From Halorarum halophilum (GTDB lineage: Archaea > Halobacteriota > Halobacteria > Halobacteriales > Haloferacaceae), in contig NZ_CP058529.1 of NCBI RefSeq assembly GCF_013401515.1, forward strand, positions 2,728,001-2,792,000: a DNA stretch of 64,000 bases, given 5' to 3'. Below are positions 62,093-64,000 of the stretch, one piece after another (position 1 is the stretch's first letter; each line of letters opens with the position of its first letter). The translations under genes were made by a program, and so were the position numbers. Under the pieces are notes generated by a model, which was given only the letters and a program-made list of their open reading frames with translations, searched no databases and was not told the DNA's origin.

Positions 62093-63142
62093 ATGACCAG
62101 TCTCGCGGAGGTGTACGAGGGCAAGGTCGGCGAGTACGCCAGCCTCCGGCGGCTGTATCTCGGGGTGGGGTTGTTCCTTCTCGGCGCGCTCCTCGTCGTC
62201 TGCGGTATCGTCGTGGCGGGGACGGACCCCGCCATCGACGCGCTCGGACTCACCGAAGCCCGGCAGTACGGCGGCGTGCTCGGCGGCCTGGGTGTCCCGG
62301 CCGTGTTCCTCGGCATCTTCACCGTGCTGCCCGCGGAACGCCGGACGCGCGCTGCGGCGGTCGTCGGCGCCGGCGTCGCCGTCCTCGGCGTCGCGCTGTT
62401 CGCCCACGCGTACCCCTGCCAGTGGTCCGGGTCGAACTGCGGCGCCGGCCTCGTGGACCTCACAATCCCGACCGCGGCCGTCTACTTCCTCGGCAGCATG
62501 ACCACGTTCTGGTGCCTGTTCGTCGGGGTCGCGAACTTCAAGTCGCGCAACGACCCCGGCGGCACCGTCCGCCTCCAGGTCACCCGCGAGGGCGAGACGG
62601 AGATCATCGAGGTGCCGCGTTCGCAGGTCTCCGAGGTCCAGGGCGCGAAGGGCGCCATGGGCGGGCTCGGCGGCATCGGATTCATGGGCAACACCCCCGA
62701 CGGCGACGTCGAGACGCAGACCAACCGGGGAGGCACGCGCCGAGCAGGCCCCGCGACGGGCGCCGACCCGGCCGCGAGCGACGGCGGCGCCTCGACGCAG
62801 GACATCCGGTCGCTTCGGGACGACACGAGTCCGTCGGCCTCCACCGAGTCCACGACGAGCACGCGGTCGCCATCGGCGCCGTCGTCACCCTCGAACCCCC
62901 GACCGTCGCCGACCGAACCTGCGTCGTCCTCGGCCGGCGGGTCGGCCGCCTCCGCGTCCGGTCGCACCGGTAACGCCGGGGGAGGTGCCGACGGCCGGGC
63001 GAAGAACGCCGGCGACGCCTACTGCGGCTCCTGCGGTCACTTCCAGTACGTCCGCACGGAGAACGGCATGCAGCCGTACTGCGGCCTCCACGACGACCTC
63101 ATGGACGACATGGAGGCCTGCGAGGAGTGGAACCCGCGGTAA
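62093..63142 (+). CDS. Membrane protein with C-terminal Cys cluster (DUF7139-like)
   Basis: The 349-aa protein has four membrane helices in the first 150 residues (RRLYLGVGLFLLGALLVVCG etc.), a soluble domain (VRLQVTREGETEIIEVPRSQ), a Ser/Pro/Thr-rich disordered linker (about 230-305) and a last 40-residue unit with four Cys (YCGSCGHFQYVRTENGMQPY, then CGLHDDLMDDMEACEEW) that likely binds zinc or a cluster. I recall a haloarchaeal DUF of this type. Function unknown. Confidence 0.75.
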   Translation: MTSLAEVYEGKVGEYASLRRLYLGVGLFLLGALLVVCGIVVAGTDPAIDALGLTEARQYGGVLGGLGVPAVFLGIFTVLPAERRTRAAAVVGAGVAVLGVALFAHAYPCQWSGSNCGAGLVDLTIPTAAVYFLGSMTTFWCLFVGVANFKSRNDPGGTVRLQVTREGETEIIEVPRSQVSEVQGAKGAMGGLGGIGFMGNTPDGDVETQTNRGGTRRAGPATGADPAASDGGASTQDIRSLRDDTSPSASTESTTSTRSPSAPSSPSNPRPSPTEPASSSAGGSAASASGRTGNAGGGADGRAKNAGDAYCGSCGHFQYVRTENGMQPYCGLHDDLMDDMEACEEWNPR

Positions 63143-63154
63143 CCGCGCGGGCGA

Positions 63155-63619
63155 TCACAGGCTCTCGATCCGCTCCCGGACGTCGTCCCAGTGACTCCCC
63201 CTCCAGAAGCACTGCCCGCAGTCGCGACACCGCCAGACGTCGACGTCGGTCAGGTCGTCGGGGACGTAGTCGGGCCGCCGCTCGCCGTCGGCGAACGGCC
63301 GGAGGGGGCCGTTGCAGTTCCCGCAGCGGCGCGGTCGATCCGGGAGGCCGAGGTCGAACCCGGCCCCCCGTAGCTCGCGGAGCTGGTCGGTCACCTCGCG
63401 CGATTCCAGAAGCACCGCCCCGTCGGTGCGCCCAGCGAGGGAGGCGTCGCGGGTGAGCAACCGGCGACCCTCTTCGTTCGCTAGTTCGCGGAGTCGGTCG
63501 TCGTCCTCGACGCCGCGGTCGAGCGCGTACGCCGTATCGTAGCCACACATCCTGAGATACGTCGCCAGCGTGCCGAGCATCGCGTCGAGGAGGAGAGGGT
63601 CGCGGTCGGCGGGAGCCAT
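63155..63619 (-). CDS. Mut7-C RNase domain protein
   Basis: The 154-aa protein starts with a PIN-like fold (LLLDAMLGTLATYLRMCGYD; RLLTRDASLAGRTDGAVLLE) and ends with a zinc ribbon (CGNCNGPL; WRCRDCGQCFWRGSHWDDVR). This is the Mut7-C domain, a probable RNase. Its ATG shares one base with the TGA of the upstream polX gene, so they form a unit. Confidence 0.92.
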   Translation of the reverse strand: MAPADRDPLLLDAMLGTLATYLRMCGYDTAYALDRGVEDDDRLRELANEEGRRLLTRDASLAGRTDGAVLLESREVTDQLRELRGAGFDLGLPDRPRRCGNCNGPLRPFADGERRPDYVPDDLTDVDVWRCRDCGQCFWRGSHWDDVRERIESL

Positions 63620-64000
63620 CAGCCGTCCAGGAACGACCTGAGCCCGTCCGCGTCGCGCGTGTTCACCACGTCGGCCGGCTCGGCCCAGCCGCGACGGGCG
63701 GTGTGGACGCCGTACCGCACGTACTCGAACTCCGAGGGCGAGTGCGCGTCCGTGTCGATGGCGATGGGGGCGCCGGCGTCGACCGCGGCGCGGACGCCGT
63801 CGCCGCTGGCGTCCAGCCGCGCGGGGTTGGCGTTCACCTCGATAGCGGTCCCGGCGTCGGTGGCCGCCTCGGCCAGTCGCTCGAAGTCGACGTCGAGCCC
63901 CGCTCGCTGGTTGATGAGCCGGCCCGTGGGGTGACCGAGGACGTCGACGTGGGGGTGTTCGACCGCCCGGACGAGTCGGTCGGTCGCCTCGCCCTGGTCG
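63619..64000 (-). CDS. polX: PolX family DNA polymerase/3'-5' exonuclease, C-terminal part
   Basis: The frame is open from the stop at 63619-63621 to the right end of the window, so the start lies outside. The visible 126 residues are the end of the PHP domain: DVLGHPTGRLINQRAGLDVD, EVNANPARLD and IAIDTDAHSPSEFEYVRYGV, with metal-binding residues (H, D, H). In family X polymerases this domain gives the exonuclease. A stand-alone PHP protein is the alternative. Confidence 0.85.
   Translation of the reverse strand, partial: DQGEATDRLVRAVEHPHVDVLGHPTGRLINQRAGLDVDFERLAEAATDAGTAIEVNANPARLDASGDGVRAAVDAGAPIAIDTDAHSPSEFEYVRYGVHTARRGWAEPADVVNTRDADGLRSFLDG

Overview
The window is chromosomal DNA of a haloarchaeon (class Halobacteria); the genus cannot be read from the sequence. 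The signs are very high GC with G/C-rich third positions, strongly acidic proteins, archaeal information-processing genes (MCM, two TFB factors, FtsZ1, SecE/Spt5, NreA, Get3, RNase HI, PolX), haloarchaeal-type gas vesicle genes, a Tat lipoprotein, and tRNAs without encoded CCA. Coding density is high, and many genes overlap by 4 to 14 nt.

Layout. 1-14.4 kb: the end of an SLC13 permease, tRNA-Pro, mcm, then a run of little-characterised haloarchaeal genes (KaiC/RecA-like, a coiled-coil gene that looks frameshifted, a ParA, a TFB, a P-loop-deficient ParA-like protein), HIT, a family-4 uracil-DNA glycosylase, an HTH regulator, PRPP synthetase and a beta-propeller. 14.5-24.4 kb: a gas vesicle locus with gvpA-gvpO leftward and gvpF-G-H-(I position)-J-K-L-M rightward. 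It holds the eight genes reported as essential in haloarchaea plus H and an I-position gene. It lacks gvpC, gvpN and the regulators gvpD and gvpE. Two asparagine-synthetase-like genes lie between the two arms. 24.4-29.7 kb: a small HAH_0734-like protein, membrane proteins (one DUF2298/YYY) and a GT2-GtrA pair for lipid-linked sugar work.

29.7-34.9 kb is the most accessory-looking part. Initiator tRNA-Met is followed by two extra copies of its own 3' end in tandem units of 125 and 144 bp, each preceded by a partial inverted copy. Next come a Tat-lipoprotein GH5-like hydrolase, a beta-helix protein, a membrane protein with a sequon-packed stalk, a Rieske protein, and a 157-bp element bounded by a 13-bp inverted repeat with strong internal hairpins.

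35-44 kb is metabolic and transport: pabB-pabA-pabC, an HhH protein with an internal acidic duplication, aroE, two CaCA-type exchangers, and D-aminoacyl-tRNA deacylase. 44-64 kb is largely core: ftsZ1, an amidase, secE-spt5, cinA, an aminotransferase, get3, an SDR, endonuclease V, a rhomboid with an AN1-like finger, pyrophosphatase, a PadR regulator, rnhA, a TFB with no zinc-ribbon cysteines, nreA with a PIP box, small conserved genes, a Mut7-C protein and the 3' end of polX.

The best candidates for something undescribed are the asparagine-synthetase-like pair inside the minimal gas vesicle cluster, the initiator-tRNA 3'-end array, and the 157-bp structured element whose left repeat carries the only upstream ATG of the Rieske gene.
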